A DNA stretch of 23,489 bases from JAQICJ01 sp041686345 (GTDB lineage: Bacteria > Myxococcota_A > Polyangia > HGW-17), in assembly GCA_041686345.1 (NCBI GenBank), contig JAWLEA010000038.1, forward strand, positions 1 through 23,489, in the 5' to 3' direction. This document shows, one piece after another, positions 16,511-23,489 of this stretch. Made by a program: the position numbers and the translations under genes. The notes beneath the pieces were generated by a model that made no database searches, was not told where the DNA came from, and saw only the letters and a program-made list of their open reading frames with translations. The first letter of the stretch is position 1, and each line of letters opens with the position of its first letter.

Positions 16511-17146
16511 TCACTCTGAAGTAAAATATTTTTTTCTTTCTTTCCATTTTTCTTCTCTGAGTTTTTCTTTTTCTGCCCTTTTGATAGCTTCTTTGCGAGA
16601 ACGGCTGTTGATAATAAAAATGAAAATTATCCCCAAAAATCCGATAAAGGCAAGCACCATCCCCAGGTGTATATAAAGCCAGTTATCCCAGAAATAAATC
16701 CTGGCTTCGGTGACATTGGCGGGGTTAACATAAATGGTGTATTTTTGTTTTGTTCTGGCTTGATGAAGAGCTTTTTGAGCATCAATAAAAGAATCATATT
16801 TTTCTTTTGCAGTTTTCCAGAGAAAAGCTTTGGTTGGAAGTCGAAGCCAACCGGGAAAACTTGCGTTGAAATAGGCAGAACCGAACAGATCCCTGGGTTT
16901 ATAAAGAAGAACCATCTGAATTTGAAATCTTGTTCCGGCATCCCGGGTAACAACAGATTTACGAGCACTTGTACTTACAAGCTTTCCTTTTTGGAAATCA
17001 GCTTCCATTTTGAGCCAACTGTAATTCTTTTTATACCAGTCTTCATATGGTTTCATTCCAAATACGAACATCAGAACAAAGCCAATAATCAGAATAAGTC
17101 CGGGCCAGATATAACTGAATTGTACTCTTGGTTCTATTTCAGACAA
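16511..17146 (-). CDS. DUF3592 domain membrane protein
   Basis: Two membrane helices (about residues 11-30 and 152-176) flank an extracytoplasmic beta-rich domain. That domain carries the DUF3592 hallmark near its end, YTIYVNPANVTEARIY, just before the second helix. The C-terminus is a highly charged Lys/Glu/Arg helix. The function of the family is unknown. The frame opens at a TTG at 17158, but the better start is the TTG at 17146: GGAG stands seven bases before it, giving 211 residues starting MSEIEPRVQF. No ATG is available before the first helix. The gene starts 50 bases after the ftsY stop and runs into the TPR gene with a 57-base gap. Confidence 0.82.
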   Translation of the reverse strand: MSEIEPRVQFSYIWPGLILIIGFVLMFVFGMKPYEDWYKKNYSWLKMEADFQKGKLVSTSARKSVVTRDAGTRFQIQMVLLYKPRDLFGSAYFNASFPGWLRLPTKAFLWKTAKEKYDSFIDAQKALHQARTKQKYTIYVNPANVTEARIYFWDNWLYIHLGMVLAFIGFLGIIFIFIINSRSRKEAIKRAEKEKLREEKWKERKKYFTSE

Positions 17147-17196
17147 AACAAACTCCAACAGGTGTACAAAAATTAATAAAACCTGAGGACAAAATT

Positions 17197-18546
17197 TTAC
17201 TCCTCTTCATCATAGAGAGCAACCACAAAATCTTCAGCATCAAAAACGCGGAGATCTTCCACCTGTTCACCAATTCCAATATACTTTACAGGAACTTTCA
17301 TTTTATCGCAAATACCCAAAATTACACCACCTTTGGCAGTTCCATCCATTTTAGTAATAATAATTCCACTGAAATCCATTGCTTTTTTGAATATATCAGC
17401 CTGATGAAGAGCATTCTGGCCATTAGTTGCATCAAGAACCAGAAAAGTTTCATGGGGAGCTCCCTCACTCGCTTTATTGCAGGTCCTTCTGATTTTTTTC
17501 AATTCTTCCATCAAATTCACTTTTGTATGAAGACGACCGGCAGTATCAGCTATTACTACATCGATATTTTCCTTCTTTGCTTTTTTGATAGCATCAAAAA
17601 TAACTGACGATGGATCAGCCTTTTCCTTGCCTCTTACAAATTCACACTGAACTCTGTCTCTGGCCCAAACTTCAAGTTGTTCAATGGCGGCGGCTCTGAA
17701 AGTATCTCCTGCTGCCAACAATACTGATTTTCCTTCATTTTTTAGGCGCAGCGCCATCTTGCCGATGGTAGTCGTTTTACCAACTCCGTTTACTCCCACT
17801 ACCAGAATAACAAAAGGACCATCTTCCGGATAGGCGAAAGGTTTATTTTCAATATCGAGGATATCAAGGGATACTTCTCTCAGGGTTTGCCAAATAGCTT
17901 TATTGCTGCCCAATTCTTTTCTGGAAAGTTTATCCTTGATAATATCCATCAATTTATTTGCCGTTTGAGGTCCAATATCAGAAGTAAACAGTACTTCTTC
18001 CAATTCCTCCAAGATATCTTCATCAATTTCCTTTTTAAAAGAGAAAAGTTTTCCGATTCTGGAAATAAAACCTTTTCTGGTTTTTTTCAGTCCCTCTTTC
18101 AAAGTTTTTGGAGTTTTTTTCTCTTCTTTTTTGGCCTTTTCGGCTTCAATTTCCGCTTCGGCTTTTTCTACTTCAACATCCTCGGCCTTTTCTACTTCAG
18201 CCTTTTCGGCAACATCCTCGGCCTTTTCTACTTCGGCCTTTTTTACTTCGGCCTTTTCGGCAACTTCCTCGGCCTTTTCTACTTCGGCCTTTTCGCCTTC
18301 AATTTCCGCTTCGGTCTTCTCTGGTTCAGACTCGTCGGTTTTTTCTGTTGCTGTTATTTTCTCCTCTTCAGAGGCTTCAGAAATCTCTTCGGCTTCAGCT
18401 TCAATCTGAGTTTCCTGTTTTTCAACATCTGAATCTGGCTTTTCCTCGAGTTGTTTCTTTTTGACAACTACAATATAACGATACAAAAAGAAGATAAAAG
18501 TCGCCAGAGCAACGGTAAATACTATAATTCCTGCTGTATTACTCAT
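17197..18546 (-). CDS. ftsY: signal recognition particle receptor FtsY
   Basis: FtsY is the GTPase that docks SRP-ribosome complexes at the inner membrane. The ATG at 18546 has a GGAAAGGA ribosome site and gives 449 residues; the frame extends 21 codons further upstream without merit. An N-terminal membrane helix (about 5-28) precedes a long acidic A domain (35-145), which is largely EKAE/VEKAE repeats. The N domain starts at about 150. The G domain shows GVNGVGKTTT (251-260), GDTFRAAAIEQL (280-291), DTAGRLH (334-340), TKMDGTAKGG (398-407) and the closing GIGEQVEDLRVFD. A true membrane helix, rather than an amphipathic one, is a feature of some lineages. It is the first gene of the likely operon that continues into the DUF3592 gene. 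Confidence 0.97.
   Translation of the reverse strand: MSNTAGIIVFTVALATFIFFLYRYIVVVKKKQLEEKPDSDVEKQETQIEAEAEEISEASEEEKITATEKTDESEPEKTEAEIEGEKAEVEKAEEVAEKAEVKKAEVEKAEDVAEKAEVEKAEDVEVEKAEAEIEAEKAKKEEKKTPKTLKEGLKKTRKGFISRIGKLFSFKKEIDEDILEELEEVLFTSDIGPQTANKLMDIIKDKLSRKELGSNKAIWQTLREVSLDILDIENKPFAYPEDGPFVILVVGVNGVGKTTTIGKMALRLKNEGKSVLLAAGDTFRAAAIEQLEVWARDRVQCEFVRGKEKADPSSVIFDAIKKAKKENIDVVIADTAGRLHTKVNLMEELKKIRRTCNKASEGAPHETFLVLDATNGQNALHQADIFKKAMDFSGIIITKMDGTAKGGVILGICDKMKVPVKYIGIGEQVEDLRVFDAEDFVVALYDEEE
18118..18309 (-). repeat. imperfect tandem repeat encoding the acidic A domain of FtsY
   Basis: Units of 18 to 30 bases encode EKAEVEKAE, EKAEDVAEKAE and related strings (residues 80-143). On the plus strand they read as recurring GGCCTTTTCTACTTC modules. 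The near-identity of neighbouring units points to recent slippage or unequal exchange rather than old conserved sequence. Confidence 0.9.
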
Positions 18547-18650
18547 AATTATTTTAATCCTTTCCAAATTGGAACAGTTATTATATGACAAAAACAGATT
18601 CCAACCCAACTAACATCTTTTGTAAAGGCATTACTAACACAAATCTATAA

Positions 18651-18669
18651 TAGTTCCCATCCCAAAATA
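18651..18669. repeat. isolated terminus of the dispersed TIR element
   Basis: TAGTTCCCATCCCAAAATA is identical over 19 bases to the left terminus of the element at 1686-1852. No matching right terminus is found downstream, so this is a truncated copy. It lies in the gap between the MopE-type gene (ending at 18755 on the minus strand) and ftsY. Confidence 0.7.
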
Positions 18670-18754
18670 TCAGTTCATCTTGTGATTATTGAAGAAAGAA
18701 TTGTTGATGCTGTGTAGAGAAAGAGGAAAGATAGAAAAAAAAGTGTTAACTTGT

Positions 18755-21700
18755 TTATGTTTTTTTCAGATAGAAGCCGAAGCGGGTGATTAATGAAAAT
18801 AGCAGTAAAAACAGTACCATTTTCAGAGGGAAGGTAGTGGTAGAACCTGCCTGACGACAATTACAACTGGCGGTTTCACTTTGGCAGACAGTAGCTGCAG
18901 GAGGTTTGCCATCGCAATCGAGATCTTTGCGACCACATTTCTCTGGTGCTCCGGGATATATATCTGGATTGCTGTCGTCACAGTCCATCTGAGCACAGCC
19001 GGGACCTACTCCAAAATCATCGCCATCATGATCTCTGCATAAAACACAACCATTGTCAGGAGCTCCGTCACCATCCTGATCTATTCCGTCTCCGCAGATT
19101 TCCCTGGCCCCGGGATAGGTGGCGGGATCGTTGTCATCGGGATCCTGCTCATCACAGTCTGCACCAACTCCCCAACCGTCGCCATCGTGATCTACACAAT
19201 CAACTTCGGGGCAATCACAATTAGTGCCACAGTTGTCAAGACAATCTGGATCAAGACAGGGAGTACCGTTGGCAGGCCATTCATCTACAGTGCCGTCACA
19301 ATCATTGTCTATTCCGTCACAGATTTCTTCAGCTCCAGGATGAATTGAATCGTCTTCGTCATCACAATCATCCCAGGAGGAACAACCTGGACCTTCTCCC
19401 CAACCATCTCCGTCGTTATCTACACAGGTTTCAATCCACTCATCACAATTGTTGACACAATCTTCAAAGGTAGAACATTCGGTGGTATTGCCGCATTCTT
19501 CATGACAATCCATAATACAGGCCGGATCATGACAAGGGGGAGAATCGGCTGTATCCCAAGCCAGACAATTGTCAGGATCACTGTCGTTGTGTTCATCAAG
19601 ACATTGTTCCACGTCATCTGTATCGGGCATTAACAACATGCATTCTTCATAATCGGAAGGATCCACACAGGGAGTATCAGTAATGGAAAGATTGCAATTT
19701 TCATCGATGTCATTACCACAGATTTCATAACCACCGGGATGGATAAGAGGATCTTCATCATTGCAATCTTTGGGCTTGCCGTTACAATCAGCGCCATTGC
19801 CCGAATAGTATCCATCGCCATCATTATCAACACAGGTATCACACATTCCATCTGGTACGCCATCGCAATCTTCGTCGATGCCGTTGCCGCAGATTTCTTC
19901 GGCTCCTGGATTAATATTGGCATTTTCGTCATTACAATCCTGTGGACCGGGACAACCTACTCCAACTCCGAAACCATCTTTGTCTTTGTCTTCGCAATAA
20001 GTGCCGGGACAGCCGTCATCTATAAGTCCATTGCAATCATCATCAACATGGTTGCCGCAAATTTCCACAGAGCCGGACCAACCACAATCAGAATTGTTGT
20101 CGTCGCCATCCTGAACCGGAGGACATTCATCAATACAAGTCTGATCACCGGCGCAGGCTTCCACACAATCGGGATCTAACCAGGGTGGACAATTGTCAAT
20201 ACAGGTCTGATCGCCGGCGCAGGCTTCCACACAGGCAGGATCAGGAATAAGTGGACATGATTGGATGCAAGATATATTGCCATTGCAGGCTGCTACACAA
20301 TCGGGATCTCGGGGTCCGGGGCAATCGGTGCCCGTACAGGCGCCATCACCATCTTCGTCGCAATAGTTCACTCCGGGACAACAATCATCAGCATAACCAT
20401 CACAATCGTTGTCGATGTTGTTGCCGCAAATCTCGGGGTTGCCGGGAAAACGATCAGGATCATTATCATCGCAATCATTGTAATCGTCCACACAATCAGG
20501 ACCGGCGGGAACACCGTCTCCGTCTTCATCTTCACAATCAACTCCAGGACAGCCGTCATCAGCTGTTCCGTTACAGTTTTGATCGATGCCGTCTCTGCAG
20601 ATTTCTTCGGCTCCGGGATAGACAGTATCGTCGTCATCGTCACAATCCTGGGTAGCATCTTCGGGACAATCGCTGCCATATCCATAACCGTCATTGTCAT
20701 TATCGATACAACCGGTAGGCATCTGGCCGGAAGGAACATCAATGATTAAGGGCCCTTCCAGATTATCGGAGCGATCAGGATCAACAACAAATTCATCGGA
20801 ATCAACCTGCAGGTACGACTGGTATTCACCATCTGTAACTCCGTATCTGACAAATTGATGCTGAATGCAATGGGAAGGACGAGGGGATTGTTCTTCAGTG
20901 GGAAGATCACCCCAGATATTTATTTTTTCCTTCAAATGAATTTCTCCGGGCTGCCCTGTCGTCGGGGGATTGTCTCTGTCTCGATGATAGTAAAGATCTA
21001 TCCAGAAAACCCCAGAACCTTTGGCACCTATATTACAAACCTCAACATCATAATTAATTGAATAGGGAGGGCTGTTTGAAACACTTGCAGAAAATTTTGT
21101 GATTACCAGATTGGGATTTGCCATGTCGATTGTGAGCGGCCGACCAATATTGTTGGATTCATCTGATTCATCAACAAATTCTCCGCTGTCAGCCTTGACC
21201 CATGATTTGTATACATCATTCGGGGTGGGGTTTCTTCTGATTTCAATAGGATCAGGCTTTTTATCGCCATCAACATCTTTTTCCGTACAAACCGGGGTGC
21301 ATTCCCAGAAACCACCACTCCAGTGCCGATATTGGCATTCTGGAGGATCAAGATCCGTAAATGATTCGAATACATCTGAATAATGTCCGGGACCGGGAGG
21401 AGAATTGCGGTCGTAATAAACACCAACTCTGAAATTTGAAGCTTTGTGTGTACCACGATTGCAGACTTTGAACTTGTAGATCAATTCAGCCCCGTTGATT
21501 ACATAATTGAAATATTGAACATAAAGATCAGGTCCGATTCTCCATGATTTCGGTCCAAAAAGATTATTGGAATTATTGCTGTCAAATTCGGTACCTATTT
21601 CGTCTTCTGGATCAAGAACGCAATATAATTTGTATTCTCCCATGGGCAAGTCATAATCTTGTATATGTGTGGTAACTTCCTGGCAGTTTCCATGGTAATA

Positions 21701-21997
21701 CCACCACCAATTCCACCCCGTAGAGATAGATCCAATAACTGAATGGTCGGAATCTGGGGAATCTGGGGGCAGTGCCGGTGCCGAATCACTGTCGGGATAA
21801 AACCTGACTTCAAAATTTAAACCTGAGCTGGTATCAGTAGTACAAACTTCGGCCTTGAGTTCAACATCAACTGTATTGGTTGCGGGGTTACGCACAGGTT
21901 TGGCTGTACAATTACTGATATAGATATCAGAAGCATCCGCACTTTTTGCAAAAAACAAGGTGGTTAACAAAGAAACTAATAAAGATAATTTTTTCAT
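18755..21997 (-). CDS. large secreted protein: CARDB-like domains, MopE-type metal-binding repeats, MYXO-CTERM-like tail
   Basis: The ATG at 21997 follows AGAGGT and gives 1080 residues, starting with a signal peptide (MKKLLSL-type, ending AKSADA at about 23). Residues 25-425 hold three beta-sandwich units of CARDB type (SDIYISNCTAK, PDLYVQYFNYV, PNLVITKFSAS). From about 429 to 1035 there are eight Cys/Asp-rich units. The core of each is C-x-D-x-DGDG...DCDD...PGAxExCxxxIDxDCDG, the putative metal-binding (MopE/thrombospondin-3-like) motif, expected to bind calcium. Unit three carries an insertion of three CX3CX5CX3C modules. The last 44 residues contain CNCR, a membrane helix and KK, as in MYXO-CTERM sorting signals. 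Export and then anchoring or release at the surface is likely. The 83-bp element lies 42 bases before the start. Confidence 0.88.
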   Translation of the reverse strand: MKKLSLLVSLLTTLFFAKSADASDIYISNCTAKPVRNPATNTVDVELKAEVCTTDTSSGLNFEVRFYPDSDSAPALPPDSPDSDHSVIGSISTGWNWWWYYHGNCQEVTTHIQDYDLPMGEYKLYCVLDPEDEIGTEFDSNNSNNLFGPKSWRIGPDLYVQYFNYVINGAELIYKFKVCNRGTHKASNFRVGVYYDRNSPPGPGHYSDVFESFTDLDPPECQYRHWSGGFWECTPVCTEKDVDGDKKPDPIEIRRNPTPNDVYKSWVKADSGEFVDESDESNNIGRPLTIDMANPNLVITKFSASVSNSPPYSINYDVEVCNIGAKGSGVFWIDLYYHRDRDNPPTTGQPGEIHLKEKINIWGDLPTEEQSPRPSHCIQHQFVRYGVTDGEYQSYLQVDSDEFVVDPDRSDNLEGPLIIDVPSGQMPTGCIDNDNDGYGYGSDCPEDATQDCDDDDDTVYPGAEEICRDGIDQNCNGTADDGCPGVDCEDEDGDGVPAGPDCVDDYNDCDDNDPDRFPGNPEICGNNIDNDCDGYADDCCPGVNYCDEDGDGACTGTDCPGPRDPDCVAACNGNISCIQSCPLIPDPACVEACAGDQTCIDNCPPWLDPDCVEACAGDQTCIDECPPVQDGDDNNSDCGWSGSVEICGNHVDDDCNGLIDDGCPGTYCEDKDKDGFGVGVGCPGPQDCNDENANINPGAEEICGNGIDEDCDGVPDGMCDTCVDNDGDGYYSGNGADCNGKPKDCNDEDPLIHPGGYEICGNDIDENCNLSITDTPCVDPSDYEECMLLMPDTDDVEQCLDEHNDSDPDNCLAWDTADSPPCHDPACIMDCHEECGNTTECSTFEDCVNNCDEWIETCVDNDGDGWGEGPGCSSWDDCDDEDDSIHPGAEEICDGIDNDCDGTVDEWPANGTPCLDPDCLDNCGTNCDCPEVDCVDHDGDGWGVGADCDEQDPDDNDPATYPGAREICGDGIDQDGDGAPDNGCVLCRDHDGDDFGVGPGCAQMDCDDSNPDIYPGAPEKCGRKDLDCDGKPPAATVCQSETASCNCRQAGSTTTFPLKMVLFLLLFSLITRFGFYLKKT
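18758..18889 (-). other. MYXO-CTERM-like C-terminal sorting signal
   Basis: This covers the last 44 codons of the large repeat protein. A Cys pair (C-N-C-R) is followed by a short polar stretch, a hydrophobic helix (PLKMVLFLLLFSLI) and basic end residues (LKKT). That is the order of MYXO-CTERM tails, which are cut after attachment at the Cys by a CPBP-family myxosortase. No myxosortase is encoded in the window. The consensus in known examples is richer in Arg, and here Lys replaces it. Confidence 0.65.
20111..20308 (-). repeat. three 66-bp tandem repeats encoding CX3CX5CX3C modules
   Basis: Three successive 22-residue units begin DPDC or DPAC and contain C-x3-C-x5-C-x3-C (DCVEACAGDQTCIDNC in the middle one). 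The last two are nearly identical at DNA level and the first is diverged. They interrupt the third MopE-type unit. Partial relatives (DPACIMDCHEECG, LDPDCLDNCG) occur in units six and seven. Confidence 0.9.
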
Positions 21998-22038
21998 GGC
22001 TTTACCTCTAACCCTGATATTAAAAAACATCGGATAAA

Positions 22039-22121
22039 TAGTTCCCATCCCAGAATAGGATCCGCGCATCTGGGGTGAAATTCTTACTCACCCAAAAACA
22101 CTACTTCTGGGATGGGAACTA
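22039..22121. mobile_element. 83-bp MITE-like element with perfect 17-bp terminal inverted repeats
   Basis: TAGTTCCCATCCCAGAA (22039-22055) is the exact inverse of TTCTGGGATGGGAACTA (22105-22121), with TA at each outer end. The interior begins TCCGCGCATCTG, a 12-base block also present at 1792-1803 in the long element. The remaining interior aligns loosely with the right end of that copy. The piece corresponding to about 1705-1790 of the long copy is missing, so this is an internally deleted form. It lies 42 bases before the start of the large MopE-type gene and could fold into a strong hairpin in its leader if transcription starts upstream. Confidence 0.8.
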
Positions 22122-22236
22122 CTTAGAATATATCATATATATTAATTGATGCTATTCTTTAAATAAAAAATAAGATCCGGCAGACAAAAAATCAAACAGA
22201 TTAATGATTACACATCTTAATTCAAGCTTTTATTTA

Positions 22237-22779
22237 TCAATTTTCTGCCACCGGCTGGGAGATAATCTGGAGGTAATTATCGATCCTTTCCAGCTCCCCT
22301 AAGAATCTTTTATTTTCAGTGGCAAAACCGGGATCATTTTCACATTTCAGATAAACACTACCGGTTATCCCCTGTCGCATATACCTGATTAATTCAAAAT
22401 AAACTCTGTAAAGAGCCGAATTTCTTCCCAGGGGATCAAATTTAACCAGTTCATTCAGTAAATTCTGCCCTCTTTTTTTCCACTTTTGCTGAAATTCTAG
22501 TGAATAATTTCTGTCAGAATCCTGATTACAGATCTTATTACTCTCCTGTAATTCACGTTCTAACTCTCTTTTGATTCTTTGGAAAAATTTCTGGTGAAAA
22601 CTTTGATGTTGACGGTCGTATTTCAACTGGGAAGAAGTAAATTCAGGCAGGTTGAAGAATTCAGGAGCAGTTCCTTTGATATAGCTTTCCCAGTTGTTCA
22701 TCTCCTGATTGTCTCCAGACAAGCAGGAGAATAAAACAAAACCGGAAAACAATATAATGGTCAGCGTAAAAAACTTCAT
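22237..22779 (-). CDS. small lipoprotein of unknown function
   Basis: The ATG at 22779 gives 180 residues. A TTG two codons upstream (22785) has better spacing from the GAGAGG site, so the true start may be either one. The signal sequence MKFFTLTIILFSGFVLFS leads to a Cys lipidation site at residue 19 in LFSCLSGDN. The mature part is almost wholly helical and charged (FTSSQLKYDRQHQSFHQKFF, RIKRELERELQESNK), with two further Cys. No domain is recognised. It lies between two genes for very large secreted Cys/Asp-rich proteins, 239 bases upstream of the MopE-type start, and might assist their export or assembly; that is speculation from position only. Confidence 0.8.
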   Translation of the reverse strand: MKFFTLTIILFSGFVLFSCLSGDNQEMNNWESYIKGTAPEFFNLPEFTSSQLKYDRQHQSFHQKFFQRIKRELERELQESNKICNQDSDRNYSLEFQQKWKKRGQNLLNELVKFDPLGRNSALYRVYFELIRYMRQGITGSVYLKCENDPGFATENKRFLGELERIDNYLQIISQPVAEN

Positions 22780-22785
22780 TTTCAA

Positions 22786-22953
22786 TATAATTCCTCTCAG
22801 TTCTATTATGAAGATAAATTAAAAATAAGCAAAAAACATCTGACGGATTTACAGGCTTATGGTCTCAGTTATTTTATTGATGATTATGGATGGAAATTAT
22901 GGGCAGGGTATGAAATTGAGAGGAAAACTTGCAGGAAAAACCATTATCGGAAA
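22786..22953 (+). pseudogene. possible remnant of a beta-barrel protein, opposite strand
   Basis: In this 168-base gap the plus strand has an open frame without a plausible start codon. It reads FYYEDKLKISKKHL, then GLSYFIDDYGWKLWAGYEIERK (joined as two parts), which looks like adjacent outer-membrane porin strands. It remains open leftwards into the antisense of the lipoprotein gene. It may be a decayed porin fragment or chance. Confidence 0.25.
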
Positions 22954-23489
22954 TTACTGGCAATCGGGATCACTACCGTCTGTAAGACCATCAAAGTCGT
23001 TGTCTTCACCGTCATAACAGAGTTTTTCCTGAAGGGGGAATCCTTGACACGTAATTTTGGCTGAGGTTCCAAGGGGCGGATTTTCTTTGCGGGAAATAAT
23101 AATCTCGGCTCCTCTTGAAGGTGAATGAGTAGAACCATTATCGCACTTTTCATTGTAGGTTACATGATAACAAGGTTCTTCCAGACCATCCCATATTTTG
23201 GGAGGATGACCATCATTATCAGGACCTGACTCTGCAGCGCAAAGTTCAATCTCATTGACAGAACCGTCAGGGTTAACATCGTAAACTGAGCAATTAGGCT
23301 CACAGACATCTCTCTCTTTTGAATCCAGTTGGGTGATTGGATCCAATCCGTTGGCGGCAGCGGGATCGGGACAACCATTCAAGGGAGTGGTAATACACTG
23401 AACTTCTACAAGATCCTTGATTTTGTTGCCAAGACCTTCAAGAGCCGGGGAGTAGTCTCCATTGCAAACAGAAGTATAGGCCCAGTTCA
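22954..23489 (-). CDS. VWA-like secreted protein, C-terminal 178 residues only (runs off the window)
   Basis: Only the 3' end of the gene is present; the frame is open to base 23489. The visible start of the fragment, NWAYTSVCNGDYSPALEGLGNKI (in two parts), is the end of a von Willebrand A-type domain as found in large secreted proteins of Deltaproteobacteria, where a Cys-x-x-D-Y/F motif precedes the last helix. A Cys-rich beta region follows (VCEPNCSVYDVNPDGS, LCAAESGPDND). The protein ends in LCYDGEDNDFDGLTDGSDPDCQ, a single MopE-type Asp-rich unit (given here as LCYDGEDNDFDG plus a short tail). Ca or metal binding is expected. The TTG at 23382 is not the real start. The style matches the neighbour at 18755, so both may belong to one surface family. 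Confidence 0.75.
   Translation of the reverse strand, partial: NWAYTSVCNGDYSPALEGLGNKIKDLVEVQCITTPLNGCPDPAAANGLDPITQLDSKERDVCEPNCSVYDVNPDGSVNEIELCAAESGPDNDGHPPKIWDGLEEPCYHVTYNEKCDNGSTHSPSRGAEIIISRKENPPLGTSAKITCQGFPLQEKLCYDGEDNDFDGLTDGSDPDCQ

Noticed and set aside
18675..18860. 61-codon minus-strand frame with hydrophobic end past the MopE-type stop
   Set aside because: It is an out-of-frame reading of the MYXO-CTERM-like tail and the A/T-rich stretch behind it, without a ribosome site.
18890..20712. Periodic DNA as a CRISPR array
   Set aside because: The periodicity is that of protein-coding MopE-type units with varying length; there are no constant repeats with unique spacers.
20251..20749. 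Long plus-strand frames opposite the MopE-type repeats
   Set aside because: They are caused by the Asp/Gly/Cys codon bias of the repeats, which removes stops from the opposite strand. The products are low-complexity Ile/Val or His/Arg strings without starts.

Overview
The window is AT-rich, densely coding bacterial chromosome, with no tRNA, rRNA, CRISPR array or recognisable transposase. Several gene styles together point to a Gram-negative lineage of the old Deltaproteobacteria, probably Myxococcota or Bradymonadota-like. These are a lipoprotein with an Asn-Asn-Thr repeat linker, an Hanks-type Ser/Thr kinase fused to a zinc ribbon, a giant secreted protein built of MopE-type Cys/Asp repeats with a MYXO-CTERM-like tail, a truncated VWA-type secreted protein, and a beta-barrel protein ending in Phe. 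The placement is an inference from protein architecture; there is no marker gene that fixes the taxon.

Layout. 1-2208: an S11 D-Ala-D-Ala carboxypeptidase and a DUF3606 protein (both minus), set in repeat-rich spacers. 2209-5002 (plus): a small outer-membrane beta-barrel protein, a kelch-type lipoprotein and a DUF3783 protein. 5061-18546 (all minus, read from high to low coordinates): ftsY, a DUF3592 membrane protein, a membrane-anchored TPR protein, a membrane HEAT-like protein, a GT-C-like polytopic membrane protein, a single-pass protein, a membrane Ser/Thr kinase, type I L-asparaginase and RNase III. 18755-23489 (minus): the MYXO-CTERM/MopE protein, a lipoprotein, and the 3' end of a VWA-like secreted protein that runs off the window.

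How the genes may work together. ftsY, rnc and ansA are housekeeping. The genes from 7042 to 17146 look like one envelope module: a probable lipid-linked-sugar membrane transferase, scaffold proteins with TPR and HEAT repeats, and a kinase translationally coupled to a single-pass partner. The surface genes at both ends suggest a large exported Ca/metal-binding protein repertoire.

The most unusual signal is not a gene. A family of short dispersed elements, ending in a 17-19 bp terminal inverted repeat (core TAGTTCCCATCCCA) flanked by TA, recurs at least seven times in the spacers. One copy is about 167 bp, one is an internally deleted 83 bp form with perfect 17-bp termini, and others are decayed. 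They lie next to the starts or stops of genes. This looks like a MITE-like family that I do not recognise.
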